This document shows positions 37,101 to 52,100 of a stretch of 64,000 nucleotides of DNA, one piece after another. The DNA is taken from positions 12,648,001 to 12,712,000 of the forward strand of contig WHVY01000003.1 of NCBI GenBank assembly GCA_022266195.1, in the 5' to 3' direction. The notes under the pieces were generated by a model that worked only from the letters and a program-made list of their open reading frames with translations, had not been told where the DNA came from and made no database searches. Positions within the stretch are counted from its first letter, which is position 1. Every line of letters starts with the position of its first letter. This DNA comes from Tetranychus cinnabarinus. Its lineage: Eukaryota > Arthropoda > Arachnida > Trombidiformes > Tetranychidae. Made by a program: the position numbers and the translations under genes.

Positions 37101-40100
37101 CTTCGACCTCATCAACTGCAACCACAACTGATACCACAATTAAACTGGAATCAATCAAAGTTCCCTGGGGCCAAGGAATTGTTGGCTATGTTGCTGAATC
37201 AGGTGAATCTGTGATTATTGATGATTGCTACAAAGATTCACGTTTTTCTGATTTAGTTGACCAAATGACTGGTTTCAAAACTCGAAATATGCTTTGTTCG
37301 CCCATTTTTGATAATTTTGGTCAAGTGATGGGAGTTGCCCAGGTCATCAATAAATTACCCAGAAATCGATTGTCCATTCCATCAAATTCATTTTCAACTC
37401 ATACCATTAACAACAATCAAATTTCTAGTTATCACAATAATAGCAATAACGTCAATACAAATAATTTTGTCAGCAATGATCATAACATAAATAATAATAA
37501 TGTGTCAACAGTCAGCTTTACTTTGGATGACCAACGTATATTTAACCAGTATTTACAGTTTTGTGGCATTGGATTAAGAAATGCTCAACTCTTTGAAAGA
37601 TCTCAACTGGAAAACAAGCGTAATCAAGTTTTACTTGATTTAGCTAGAATGGTTTTCGAGGAACAGTCAACAATCGAGCAAATTGTTTATCGTATAATTG
37701 TTCATCTTCAATCGTTATTGGGTTGTGAACGATGTCAAGTCCTTTTAGTCTCTGAATCGGATAGTCAAGATTTATTTAATGATCAAACTGATAATGGTGA
37801 CATTGAAATTAGTCCAATTTGGAGCCAATATGAATGTGATCAACATGAATCAAGAGATGGACCAGTAATAGGTGATTCAAATAGTCGAACATTTTCTCGA
37901 GTTTTTGACCTTTCAATGGATGATTTGAAAGAAAGTGAATCTAGTAATGTTAGCAACATTGAAGGACCAGACAGCAATAATAACAAAGCAAATGAAGGAA
38001 AAGAGGTTGATCCAGTTTCAACTACAGCCAACAGTCATTCATCAAATTTTGCAGCTCATCCTTTTGAAAACAGATTCCCAATAAACATTGGAATTACTGG
38101 TTATGTTGCTGCAACCGGTGAAACTTTGAACATTCCCAATGCCTATCAAGATGCACGATTTGATACATCCGTTGATTCCTTTGATCCTCGAGGATTTGTT
38201 CATAAAAGCATACTTTGTATGCCCATACGAAACGCTAATCGACGGATTATCGGCGTTTCTCAACTCGTTAACAAACTAAATGGTCAACCATTTAATAAAA
38301 ACGATGAAAACCTTTTCGAGGTAGGTTTACTTATTTGATTCATTATCTATCATCATCTTTACAGTTTACTCTTTAACTTTTATTTGCTTTTCAAAAGCAA
38401 TGGAAGAAAATAGAAGAATAGTGCAGAGAGAAACATGTTCAACTTGAACTTTATTTCGTTTACCAATTTTGGCTCAAACTTGATATTTTAATACACACAG
38501 CATCATCATCATCTGATCCAACGTGATCTGTTTCGAGTTTTCCTTTCCTTTAGTTTATCTCATTTTTCATCTTGCTTCATCTTCTACCTTTCTTCCATCC
38601 ATTCATATCTTTACAACTTTATCCTCTTCTAACATTTCTGCTTCTTCATGCACTCTTTGCATGGGTTAACTGCCAACAAGTTTCATCAATAAAAGTCTGA
38701 TCGATTACATGTTGAATGTACAAATGAATTTAAGTCAAGATAAAAGGGTTAAACATTGACAATGAGGAACAGAAGCTTTTACCATTGTTACAAATTCATT
38801 ATTATTCACTAGATTTGCCTTTATTTTCTCCATTATTTATTTTCTCCTCTTCACTTCTTTTCCTTCCCTTTTACCTTTCATCAGTATTCACATTATTTCT
38901 TACAAAATAATTTACTAAATATATCTTTACTCTGTTATACTATCAAATCGTTTTATATCTACAAATTATCTGCTTACCTGATCTAGTTGTTAATCTTTAC
39001 GTTGATTCTGTTGATTGTTTGTGCTTCTAATGAGACTAATTTGTTTACCCATTCAATAACCTTTATACCTCAGCTTTTTGTCTTTTACAAATCTTATTCA
39101 CTTTTCATTTGGCTCTTACTTTTTGCTTCATCATTAGCACCATAATTTTCACCTAATTTGTACTTCTTTTATCCTTCACTTCATTTTCATTGCAACCTTC
39201 ATTTTCTCACCTTTTTCACCTTTCCTTTCATCATTACCCAATTATCCACTTCCAATGCTTTCTTTTCAGGAAAGCATCTGAATACTGAATCACAATGATT
39301 CAGGTTAAAAAATAATTGCTAGCAATAATAGAAAACAAAAAATATTTAATAACAATACAACTAAATGCTAATCCTTAGGCAATAATCAGATACTTTGGGT
39401 ACTTTAACTCTTCATCAACCTCAGCTTTTGATTTGTTGAACCAATTTTCCTCTCATCATTAAAATTGTTAGGATTTTGATGATAATTATTCAATATTAGC
39501 CCAAAAAATCGCCCAATATTTGTATTGATTTTAAACAGTGAATTTAACTTGAACAATTACTTATTTTAATCAAACTGATTGCTTATTTAATGTTAATTAA
39601 TGATCATAAGTTTGGTTCACTTTTATTGTTAATCTTGAAACTCTCAAGTTCAAGTCAAGTTAATATTATTTTCGGATATTGAACTTGATTTTTTGCTCAA
39701 TATTTCTCATTAAATTTAATAACAATCAATAGTTTCTTTGAATTATTACATTAAATGGGTCATTGGATATTATTAAAGAGTCTAATTACACAATAAGGAT
39801 GACTTGATTGAAGTTGTAAAAGTTTGTCAACCTTCCATTTAAACTTTTTCAAATCACATTCGCTTCTTAATTGGTGAAACTGACAGACATTGAAAAATCT
39901 TCTATGGAATCTTATTCTTTCCTTAGCACAAACCCTTTTCAAGAACGTAGGCTACTTACATGTAAATGTTACACTGATTTGGTCAACTTGTACCGAAGAC
40001 CATTTATGAATTTTTGTCCATCGAATGCACTTTCATCACAAAGATCAAAGGATCAAACATTATATCTCTCAAGTTTCATTCTTTGTTCATAAACATTTTG

Positions 40101-43100
40101 TTGTAGTTGTATTCATGCTTCATGTAAATGTTTCTTTAAACAGAGCATAAAAAAGTCATTTCCAGTAGCTTCGACTATTCATTTAGAAACAATCAACCTT
40201 GAACTATTCATTGCCCGCACTTGTATTTGAAACTTTTTTAATCTCATGATATGAATATTCTGCTGGATGAAAAATAAAAGCTTAGACAGAAACTAAATGA
40301 TAGAAGCCAAGCTTTTGTTTATGCTTCAATTTACTCTTTTATTAGGATTCTAATCATAATCTTGATGCTGATCAACAACAACAATAATTAACAAAATCAT
40401 AATTCAATATGAGTCTAACATTGAAAGTCCAAGGCTATAAGGTAGTATTACAATCAAAATAGATTGTATCATGTTACCTGAAAGATGGAAAGATTTTCAC
40501 TCATTTATTATTTTCACTTTCTTTGCACCCAATGATAATATTTATTAACCTTAAATAGGATTTGAGTATAAATCGAGCAAATAATGCAACAAATAGATTT
40601 AATTACTCAAGCAACAAAACAGTAAATTGCAATATTATCTGAGCTAAGTCAGTAAATCTCTTCATCATTATTGCCATGATTACTTTACAGTTTCAATTAA
40701 CTGATGTTTATTATCAATTTTTTGTTCAAATTTCAAAAAGCTTATCACTTGAAAAACATAATAATGAAAGTGGAGTTTCATTAATTTCACTATTTTTTAT
40801 TTTCCAGCAATAACAACATGATTGTTTGGTGTTATCTTAAGTTTATTAACTTCAGCTGATTGAAGTAAATTCTGGATTACAAGTGCTTAATTTTACTCTC
40901 TATCTTATAAACAGTTTAATCGATCAACTCGTTTAATTAATATTTTGCTTTCCTTGTTGATCTCACATTAGAATTCTTGATCAAACTGCAAATCTTTTCG
41001 TTCTTTAATTTTCCTTGATTTACTGGTCAATTTAGATTACTTTGACTATCAATCTTGAGATACTGAAATTTTGCAATTCAGAAGTTATGGGTTTGTGCAT
41101 CATTAAATGTTCTTCATCTTTTCGTCTCAAATTCATAAATTTAACCTTTTCTCTCAAAACAAATCAATTTTACCATTTTTACAAGTTTTACTATTTCTAG
41201 CATTCACTTTGCTCTCATTCAATATTGTATTGAACAAGAAGTGGTTAATAATCTGAATAGTTTTATGAAAAGATGAATAAAACATTGAATCAAATGAAGT
41301 GAATATGATAAAGTTATGACTAAATGATAAATATAGCTATTCAGTTCGTATTGATGTATCAGAACATGTAATCATAATTATAATTTATTTCTTTATCATT
41401 ATTTTGCTAGAGAAAAAAGTCAAAGAAAAAGGAAATTCAGCTTGAAATTTGATATTCTTGTGATCAGAAAAACATTAAAATGGAAAAGGAAAATATGAAT
41501 TTCATGAATGTACACCAAAAACTCGATGGATAATCTTTTGTCATTTTTCTTTATGTTGACCTTCTCATTTCGTTGAAACTTTCTCTCTTGCAGAAAATCA
41601 TTTATCCTTTTCGACTAGCTTCTCATGGTTCGTCTTTTTTTATTGTAACCTGGACAATGTCCAGTTATAAATGTTTTCTCATCTTGTTGCATAGCAATAC
41701 TCGCTTCTTTGATTTCCTCATGTTTATCTTTGTTTTCTTTCGTTTTTTCTTTCATCTCTTTGAGTGAAACTTTGAATTTATTTCCTCCACTTAACCATTC
41801 ATCATTGTTCAGCTGAATGAAGCATAAAACTTTCTCTGAATTGTTATTTCCTTTTTTCCTTTTCTCTTTTCTTTATATTTCAAAAGCATCAAATTCAAGT
41901 AAAATTGATGTGTTATGAGCTATTGTGTTTCTCAATGAAAACCAGCATAAAGTCTCTTCTTTTTGAATCAAAACTCAAAACTCAAGATATTAATGAAATC
42001 AGTTGAATTTGAAAAGTGTCAAAACTAATGTCATGAGTATGAAAATTTACTTCGAACAAACTAATCAAACTTGAGATTCATCAATCTGATAATCCCATGA
42101 AAAATTATATTCAAAGCTTGAAACGGCTCCAAATTTGTTGAATTACTTCTTGGGCTTTATTTCAGTTTTTTTCATCGTTTTAAAGACTAATTGATCAATG
42201 CTAGTTTCGTATGATTCTGCATCAATATTCAAAGTGTCAAAATCCTTTTCCTCATCCGATTAACAATTTGATGTGTTGTTGGAGTTTTAAACTTGATGAA
42301 TCCTGAATGATCGCTCTTTCACTTGCTTTGCTTTCATTAGCATTAATCCAGTGGTAGCAACGTCATCATCAATCATTTATAGTCATTATGCACATGAATC
42401 TCATCTACTCATGAATAGTGGATGGTGGTGGATTGTAAATGACAGAATTCAATGCATATTTGGTTATCCATGAAATTAATTTTGTGTATTATGCTGGTCA
42501 TTAATTAAAATTTGCATCTCAATTGATCTTTTATTTTAAAAATAAGGTCAAAAGTAGAATGAAATGTTTGTTAGAAGCAAATCAACTTTGATTATCAAGT
42601 TGACAAGTATTCTCAGATTTTCTGAAAGCATTTTTTGGTGCTTTGTACGTTTCACATTATAACATTAATTTCTAGTAGTTTTAAACAAGACGAACGAGAT
42701 TGATGCCTTTAATGATAAGAGTTTTTAACCTTGATATCGCATCAACAATAAAGCTTGTGGGTGTATAATTTGTGGTATGAAAGTGTCGTACAAACTCAGA
42801 CCTGTCTAACACCAAGTCTCACAAGGAAACCTTGAATCATCAAGTCAGGAAAAGGATACCGACCAGTAGAACAGGATAAACAACCTAGCGCGGAATTTTT
42901 TGTTGTGAACATGATGGATGTAAAATTTTATATTGGATTCATTACTCTGATCAAATTTTCGACCTAATGTTGCGGTTTCGAGATAAATGAGAAAAACATT
43001 TAAAAATCATGAAGACGCGTATACCAATTGAATCCGTCGAAGTACAGGGTTCCTACGCTATTTTGGAACGCATGAAAATGATCATAATTTTAGAACCAGT

Positions 43101-46100
43101 AATAATTGAAGAATAATTTCTTAATAAAATGAAAATTTAACTTTGGGTGATCAGTTCTGTTGTGATTCAAATTGTTTTCTCGGCATTTTGATGCACATTT
43201 TTGCTCTTTTATAAAAAAATCGGTGACACTTTCGGGCTCTTCCATTTACGTGTGATGTACGTTAGTAGATCAAAATAAATGACTTGATTAGATTTTTCAT
43301 CTTGAATTTGATCTTTAATATACTTTGTTTCGAGGGATTCGTTACTGTAATTGGTATGGGCGTTCCCATTGCTTTACAAACATGTTTATAATTTATCTCG
43401 AAAACGCAATAATTTGAAAAATGAATAAGAGTAATGAGTTCAATTTAACATTTTAAGTCTATCATGTTGACATCAGAGATTATTTTGGTCTTGATCCTTT
43501 CATGATGTGTCCTTGTAATTATTTAAAATCTAATCTATGTTACTACGAGAATACCAAATAATCTAAAATTGAACTTTGAATAATTCAAGCTAGACGAATG
43601 AACTTTGATTTCAGATACTGAGAAATTGAACCAAAAAGCATAAAATTAAAAACAACTTGAACCATTAATCATTGGCGATCAATGCATCTGTTTAAAGTCC
43701 TCTGTTGAAGCTCTTGTTACATTATAGTGCGAAATAACCCAGCGATGAACATTAAACTTTGAGCTGAACAAACCAATTAGTCGATTTTCACGTCAACAAC
43801 TTGTTTCAATTCTTAATTCAATCAATAGTTAACACTACGATGTATCGATGATGATATGATGGATATTCAGTCAGATAAGGACCATCATGGTGCATATTGT
43901 CTACTTGAGTGCTCATAAGTTTTGGTCACTCAAATATTAGTGTTAGTTTAATGGTTAGAGCTAACAATATCTAATGTAGTGGTAGTTGAATTTCAGTTTA
44001 TGTACTCAATTGTCTCTAGAGATGCTATCTCTTATCGAAAGTTGTATATAAATAGTCTGAGTCGAAGACAGAAGCAAGTGTTGACATTCGAGGATTGATG
44101 AACAATGAAAAGTAAACATTTGTTATATAATAACTTGAATCGCATTCGTCACAATATTTTTTTCGATGTGATCATTTGTTCCCTTTACTAGTAATAGCAA
44201 TAATTTGTGACTTTACTCTAATGCCAACTATCATATTGGCTTATGCTTTTGCTATACTCTATAGTTATTATTAGGGTGTCAAATAAGTTTTGCGGTTCGA
44301 TATGAAGTTTTGGTCGAAATCAAATGAAATTTTGTTTAATCAAAGTAAGCACCTCTAGCTTTAATACAACGCTCTAACCTTGACTTCAGAGAGCTAATAC
44401 CGCTTCTGTACCATTCTGGTGATTTTGAGCGGAAAAAAGCGTTTAGAGCGTTAGTGACCTCCGTTTCTGAGTCAAATCTTTTTCCTTTGAGCGAGTATTT
44501 CAAATTTTTGAACAAAAAGTAGTCTGAGGGTGCTAGATCGGGAGAATAAGGGGGGTGATCTAGTGGTTGGAACCCAAGTTCGGAGATTTTGGTTCGAGTT
44601 GCTTGTGAAGTGTGAGGACGTGCATTATCATGCAATAAAATGACTTTTGACCTCAGTTTTCCTCTTCTCTTCTCTTTTATATTTTCTCTAAGTTCGTCTA
44701 AAATTTGACAGTAACTATCAGAGTTGATTGTGGTTCCTTTTGGCATAACTTTTATCAGAAGAATACCTTCACAGTCCCAAAAAATCGTTGCCATGATCTT
44801 ACGACGCTCATTTCTTATCTTAGGAATTTCAGGCGGTTTTGAACCTCGAGGTAACCATTCTGCACAGTCCAATCTGCTTTCAGGTGTTTCATATGAAACC
44901 CATGTTTCATCACCAGTAACGATTCGAGACAAAAAATTCTCCCATTCGTCTCCAAATTCTGTCAAAGTTGAACGAGCGATTGCTAATCGTCGACGTTTTT
45001 CAGTCAATGATAAAGTCTTTGGGACCCATCTTGCATTCATTTTTTGCAGGTCTAAATCATTTCTCAGAATAGTTCTTGCGGTTTCATGAGACAGCTCAAA
45101 CCTTGCACTAATTTCTCGGGTAGAAATCCGTCCATTATCTTTAACAAATTTTTGAACATTTCGAATTGTTTCGTTAGTTCGCACTTCTTTAGGTCTTCCT
45201 GATCTGGGTTTATCTGCGATCGATTGATGGCCCCACTTGAACTCTCTGAACCATCTTTGTATTGTTGAAATGCTAGGGCAATTATTACCATGAGCTTTGA
45301 GCAATATTTCATGAATTTGCTCAATAGAATGGCCTGATGCATATAAAGCTCTGATTGTTTCACGATACTTTTCACGATTCATTATGTTTGAAGGACTGTA
45401 ACTTTGTGAATAATTGGCCTAATTTGATCTTTTCTCTTTTATATTAATTAGATTTGGCTAAAAAACGCTTAATTCTAATATGATCAAAATTAATTATGCT
45501 TTTAATAGCGAACCGCAAAACTTATTTGACACCCTAATACAAATCTCATTGATATTGTTATTATTGATATTAAGTATTGCGTACAACGAATGAAAAAATT
45601 CCGTTTTGATTCCTTGTTAGCTGAGATTATTGTCTTCTTCTACTTCGTTTTCTATCAAACCATTGACCATAAACAATAACTCACTTGGAACTGATTTATC
45701 TGTTCTAACGTTCAACTATAGCTAGCATAAAGTATGGACATGATTGTTGATTTCAAGATTGCAATTAGATGGATAATTTTATCTCGATCGATTGGATTAG
45801 ATTGATTATCCCATTGATTAACTTTGCCTCCAAATCATCCCATGAGAAGTTATCAATGATAGCTTATCATACAGAAATCAGTTGACTCATGATGAAAATT
45901 CAATAAACTCATTCATCTTTAATCCATTGCAGCGTATTTTCTTTATAATTCATCATTCAAGATCAATTATGTTATTGACTTATCAGTGAGATATTATTAT
46001 ATGAAACAATTGAAAAAGAAACTTGCAAATGATTAAATCATTTTACTCTGTTTATCTCCAATTATTCAAAATAAATATCTTATCCATGTGTTTAATCTTA

Positions 46101-49100
46101 GATTATTATCATCTTTCAATCAACTTATCAATCAATCACCTTGCTCTAACCAGTCTAACTCAAAATCATTCTTGGTGAACCTTAATCAATTTCATTTCTT
46201 GCCTTCAAATTTAAATTGATTATCTCGATCCTCGTTAACTCATTTGTTTCCATAGTATAACATTGTTCTTAATATTTCCCAGTTTTTCTCTCTTTTCATT
46301 GTCTGACAGTTTACAGGCAAGATTAAGTCAATTTCCTGTCAAATTGAATCAATCTCAATTAACATGAGCAATGAATGTTACCATGGAATGTACCATCAAT
46401 GCTGAATTTCAGTCTTGTTTAGCATTACTTTCAGAATTCATGTCAAACTGTTCAAACTCATCTTGATTCATCATCAAATCGTCTAAACCTTTCGAATAAC
46501 CAAACAATCTAAACAAAAATAAATAACTAGACTTAACCTTCATAATTTTCATGTGCTATTTCTTTGCATGGAAAATATCAACACAATTCGACCATCTGAA
46601 TATGCAAGCTCAATCTTGATATTGCTTTCATGTATATCATGTCTAATTGATGATGATTGTCAAAACAGAAAGTTTTACTGGGTACACATAAGAATGTTGG
46701 AAAACTCAGAAATGATAATGAGAATGAAAGAAACTGAACTAATCATGAAGTAAATATCTGTTGTCTGTTAACCTTGCTTTCAAGGATGAAATGAAACTAT
46801 CGCTAATGATTCAGGAGAATGGTAAATTTGCACCATTTGCTTTGAAATCGAAAAATTAATTAAATTGTTTGGTTGATAAAACATCTTTATAAATCTGTGT
46901 AAATACTCTATAAATGGTTAAAAATTTTTGGTCAATAAAAGCGTTTGATGTTCGCAAGTGCTTAACTAACCAACAATAAGCAATCAAACATCTTTATTTT
47001 TAATCACACAAAATAAGTAGTAAAAGTGTATTGAGTTCTTTAGGGGTCAACAAAAGCACAACATTAACAGAAGCTAAAGAGAATCGAAGTGAAAAAGAAG
47101 AATCAAAAATGATGAGTTCAACTCTTGAACATTTCCCTTTCATTCTGGTCATTTCATGATTAACAGTGAACAACATTTCTCTACTAAAGACTCTTATTCA
47201 TTTTTGTAACCTTAATCACTTGGGACTCTTCCATCTTTTCATTTCGTAAGTTCATGAATGTCATCTTCTTGCCTTTGTTTTCTTCATCCTTTTCTGAACA
47301 AACAAAATCTTATTCATTATTTTCTCTTTATTTCCCTGCATCTCTCTTTCTTTCTCTCTTTCTCCCTCTCTCTGAGTTTGTCTTAATATCTAATCATGAA
47401 TGTTCCCTTTTTGGTTGCACTTGATTCGCTTGCCAAGGTAAAATCCCTATTGGTAGTTACAGTTTGTACAATGTGCAAGGTGAAACGTCAGTATGAGAAA
47501 GGGATGAAAAGAAAAATGATTAGAAATGGAGAAAGAAAGAGGAGAAATCGAGGCCGATGACAAGAAGAAGATAAAATTGAGAGGATAAATCAGTCAGATC
47601 ATTTTAAACGATAAAATGAGAATTACATGTTGTTGTTCAATTAACTTGCTTGCAACATGGCTTACTCTTAGTCTTGAAAAGCTTCAATAACAGAGGAAAA
47701 GAATGGTTGTTTCCCGTCCTTCTGAAGAAGGAGAAAGAAGATTATGATGATAATGATAAATTCCGGTGAAGAGTTTCTTTTTCATGGTAAAATGATGATG
47801 GTTAACTCTGCGTGCGTTTCAAGTTTTACCTTGTAATACATCATTTCACTGACTCACTCACCACTTTCGTCATCACTAAACATTTATTCATTCATCATGG
47901 AGATTTCCCTGTCTCAGTCTGTCTTGTTTACATCATCACCTCAATTTTAATCTTAATCACTTCCCTGCCCTTTCTGTCTTACCTGTACCTGTATTATAAT
48001 CCATTCGCGTCAAACCAAAACAAAAGCAAACTTTTTTCTTTTTATTTATTTTTACTTTTTTACCAAACAAAACGAAATAATTTCATGTAATTACGAGTAA
48101 TTTACGTCTTTTTTGCCTTTCTTTTGGTTTAATTGCCCAAATTTTCTCTCTTTTCTTCACTCAATCTATCTGATGCATCTCGGAAAATCCCAATTAGTGT
48201 TTTACGTTTATCATGAACAAAATATCTCATAAATCTGATAAAGAATCTCGTGCCTTGATAATCTGTATGAATGCCAAGTTATTAACTTTTCATATTTTAC
48301 CCAATCTTCATTATTTCCATATTATAATAAATAACATTCACCTTTTATCTTTGAAAATGATTCAATGCCACAAATCTGATTTTTTCACTTCCACATAAAA
48401 GCAAGAAAATATTTAGACAATTTTCCCAATGAAATAACTATTTATAATAGCTCAGTGAGCAAATTCATTATGTTTTGTGACTGTTGACCCCAAAATTGAT
48501 TCAAATTTGATTTCATGTCATTTCAAGAAGGTGAAATTTTTTGACATTTCTTTGCCTTCTATGGTTATTTGTATGATAATATTCAATCCTCGGAAATTAA
48601 AAAGATCATTTTAAGTGTTTTATTCGATTCGCTTCTCATATTGACTCATGACAAATAAAGATAAAAATGAAAATATGCTACTAAACATTATTTTCCTGTT
48701 TCAGGTTAAATTTGATGAAGTATTTGCATCTATTAAAATGTCAAATATTGCTATCCTGAAATTCAAATCCTGAACTTGACAGAAAAGTTTAAAGACAATT
48801 TAAATTCTCATGATGTTGGAATAGTATAGTATTTTGCATGACATTCGAAGCACAATGCAGAAAGAGCTTTGCGAAATGCATGCATGATTTACAAAGAAAC
48901 AATGTGTTGCAAAGGATCTTTGATGAGAAAAATCAATATACATACATGTAGTTCTCCATATCTGTGTTTAATTTTTACGATTATTGCCGTTAGCTGAAAT
49001 TACTAGCTTTATCAGGAAAATAGAGAAATTCTTACAATGTTAGATTCATGTCATCCTATGCACTGACTACTGTTAGTTTTCTTTGCTTTTGTTTACATTA

Positions 49101-52100
49101 AATGATAAACAAAACAGTTCATTTTTGTTTAAAAACCAAAATGCATGAAGCTGAAAGTTTCAATCTTCATTTTTGTTTCTTTTACAATTTTGCCTTTTGA
49201 TTTTGCAGCTAAATCGACAAATTCATTGCAATGTACTTTCAAAAAAAGAGGTCATTTTGAACACTTTTATTATGTATGCACCAAAGTAATCTTTAAACAA
49301 ACTTGGTTCTGTACAGGTCTTTAACTTTTTTAACCGTCCAACTGGAAGACCTAGTAAACTCTTGCGGAAGTGTAAGGACACTTGGTAATTATTAGCTGTT
49401 GCAAATTGCCAATGAATATTTTTAAATGAATGAATATTAACAGGTGCAAATCAATAAAAGCTTCAATTTTTAGCAAATATTAATAATAATTCATATAAAT
49501 ATTAATAATTTATTAATATAAATAATATAATAATTGTCAAAACTAATTTCTTTCCTTATAATGCTGCTCATAGGTGTACATTCTAGACCTAGGAAGGTTG
49601 AATAACTTGGCGCTATATGAGCCCAAAACTCTCAGCCAGTAAACAGCATTTTGAAAATTTTTGTTTCGTTAGAGAAAAATTCTGTTATAATCTGGTTCCA
49701 TATAAAACTATGTGATTATAAATTCCCCAGATAAACATCAACTTATCCACTCTTCAATGTCCAGTCAAACCTTAAAAGTGTTGTACGAAATTATATGTGA
49801 TAAGTGTTGATGAACATATTAACTGAATCGTGTTTGCTCAAGTTGTAAATCCAACAGTTGATTGGTCATTGGTTAGTCTCTTGGTAAATGTTTGAAAATA
49901 AATTGAATCGAATCAAATGATATTACATGATATTAACCAAAAAAGGGTTTACACTGAATTTGGCAATGATAATGATGATAATGATAAGGTATTTGATGAA
50001 CAAGATGAATCCTTCAAATGTAATTATCGGAGCGTAGTGAAACGAAGTGGAGATTATAACTCAGGTTACCGACAAAAAATTTCACTTCAAATTTTTACGT
50101 TCACCGCATTATCTATGAAGATACTTGCGCGATCTGATCGCTACTTGGTATAAAAACTCCAAATGAATCAATAAATGTCTGAAAAAAATTTCAAGGTCAT
50201 TCAAGGGCATTTGTCGGAAATTTGAATTTTGACCTTTAGAGGTCATTTGAAGGTCTCAAAAAGAATTTTGTGTCCTTTGCATCAACTATGAAAAATATCA
50301 TCGTGATTCAACATGCAGTTATCGGGATATAGCTTAAAACGTAATAAAAGTTGTTAAAACTCAAAAATAGCTTAAAGCCAGAACTACACCGAGCAGAAAT
50401 AAGCTATTTCACTAGTGTTGTAGTATCTGGCTGGTGACTTTAGGCAAACTTAACGTTCGTTTTAGTGAAAATTATAAATTCAAGCATATGCTCTTTAGCT
50501 TACAGTAATGGTTGATATGACACTATTTCATTGGTTTATCCAAAACGTTCATTGAAAAGTTTTGTTGGTTGATTGAAAGAACTTTAAAAATTTTCCACAT
50601 TGAATAGTTGTCATGTCGCTGAATCGTATGCTTAACACACTAATTCGAAAACGCATTCACAACAATTTAAAGCAATTTTAAATTGAAAAGGATATTAAAG
50701 AAGTTTCACAATTATATTTGTCTATTCATAAAAAGTAATTATTTATTGTAGCATAGTTGAGTTTTATGACTGTTTAGGAAATTTCGCTTTCAATCGTGAA
50801 TTGCAGTTATATGCGTGACTTCAATGTGCTCAAGATATTCGTTGATAAACTAGCTTGAATACCTGTTTTGATTTCGATATAGAAGACGTTTCTTCGGTAA
50901 AAGAAAACTGCTTCGTTTTGCATCGATTTTGTGCCAAAGTTTACGGGATGTTAAGAAAGTTCGTGTAAGGGACAAAAATCATTTCCCTTGCGTATAATAC
51001 ATTTTTTGATCTTATGGTTAGGAAGCTGATATTCCGCCCGTCACACGAACTTTCTTAACACCCTGTATTGAGCTAAAAATTCCACTTGTGAATTTATGAT
51101 CCTTGAAGCGAAATAACATTTTTCAAAGGTGTAGATACCGTTTTTTTGCAAAACACGCTCCGATTATGCCGATCGATCGTCTGACCTAGTAATATAACCT
51201 GAAACACTGTAATACTGTAGTTACATGAGTGTGTAAATTGTGTTTTATTTACTTAATAACAAAGTAGTGAAACTTAATGGCGGTTAATGATGTTAAAAGT
51301 TTGCAATTCAAAACAAAGATTATAAATGTATAATGAAACCTCAACCAACAAAAAGTTTCTAACTCATCAAACCCTAATGATTCACATAAAGTGTGTAAAG
51401 TTAATAACAAAATTATTGGTTGTCTTTCCATTGTGTTGATTCATTAATGACTTTCCTTTATTGTTGGACCTTTTTCCTGTCATTGACTATCAGTGAATTA
51501 ACATTTACCAATCCAAACCACATAAACACTTCCATAATAATCATTTCAGGCTTCTTCTCTCATCAAGCCCATTCAAATAATAGAAAGGTTTCATGATATC
51601 ATATCAAGTCTGAAAGTTCATATTAGTGGTGTGTTGAGTGTTAATAAGATCAGGGTAAATTGAGAAGGCCAGTTAAAGTTGAAACTAATATCATTCATTA
51701 TCCTTACCTTTACCTTTTCTTCTCAATTTGTGCAGAATGGTCATCATTATCCTTAATCTCAATTTTTCGTGACCCTTTCCAATTCAACAATTTATATTGA
51801 TCTATATCTGATCAAAGCTTAACTGTATTTGACTTGAGCTCATTGAGGTGACTTATTTAGTGACAAACGAAGAAATGGTTTCATTTCAATTGATACCTGC
51901 TATTTTGACATTAGTTTATTTGATTCGAATAAAAATTTCATGTTAAACCTCGATTTTGAAGACAAATGAACACGAATAGGTCTTTATGTATAATATTTGT
52001 TTACCATTTTTCTAGTTTACAAAAATGAATGTTATTAATCATAATGTTTGTTTATTTGATAGTTTCGAAAGGTGATTTTGATGACGACAAACAAAGTCAA

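Noticed and set aside
42780..42900. tRNA-like gene in a less AT-rich stretch
   Set aside because: No cloverleaf arms or T-loop motif could be found; the stretch lies beside an inverted-repeat element.
47812..48398. Two frames of 92 and 61 codons in the PDE11 intron
   Set aside because: Low-complexity hydrophobic translation without domain, splice sites or conserved motifs.
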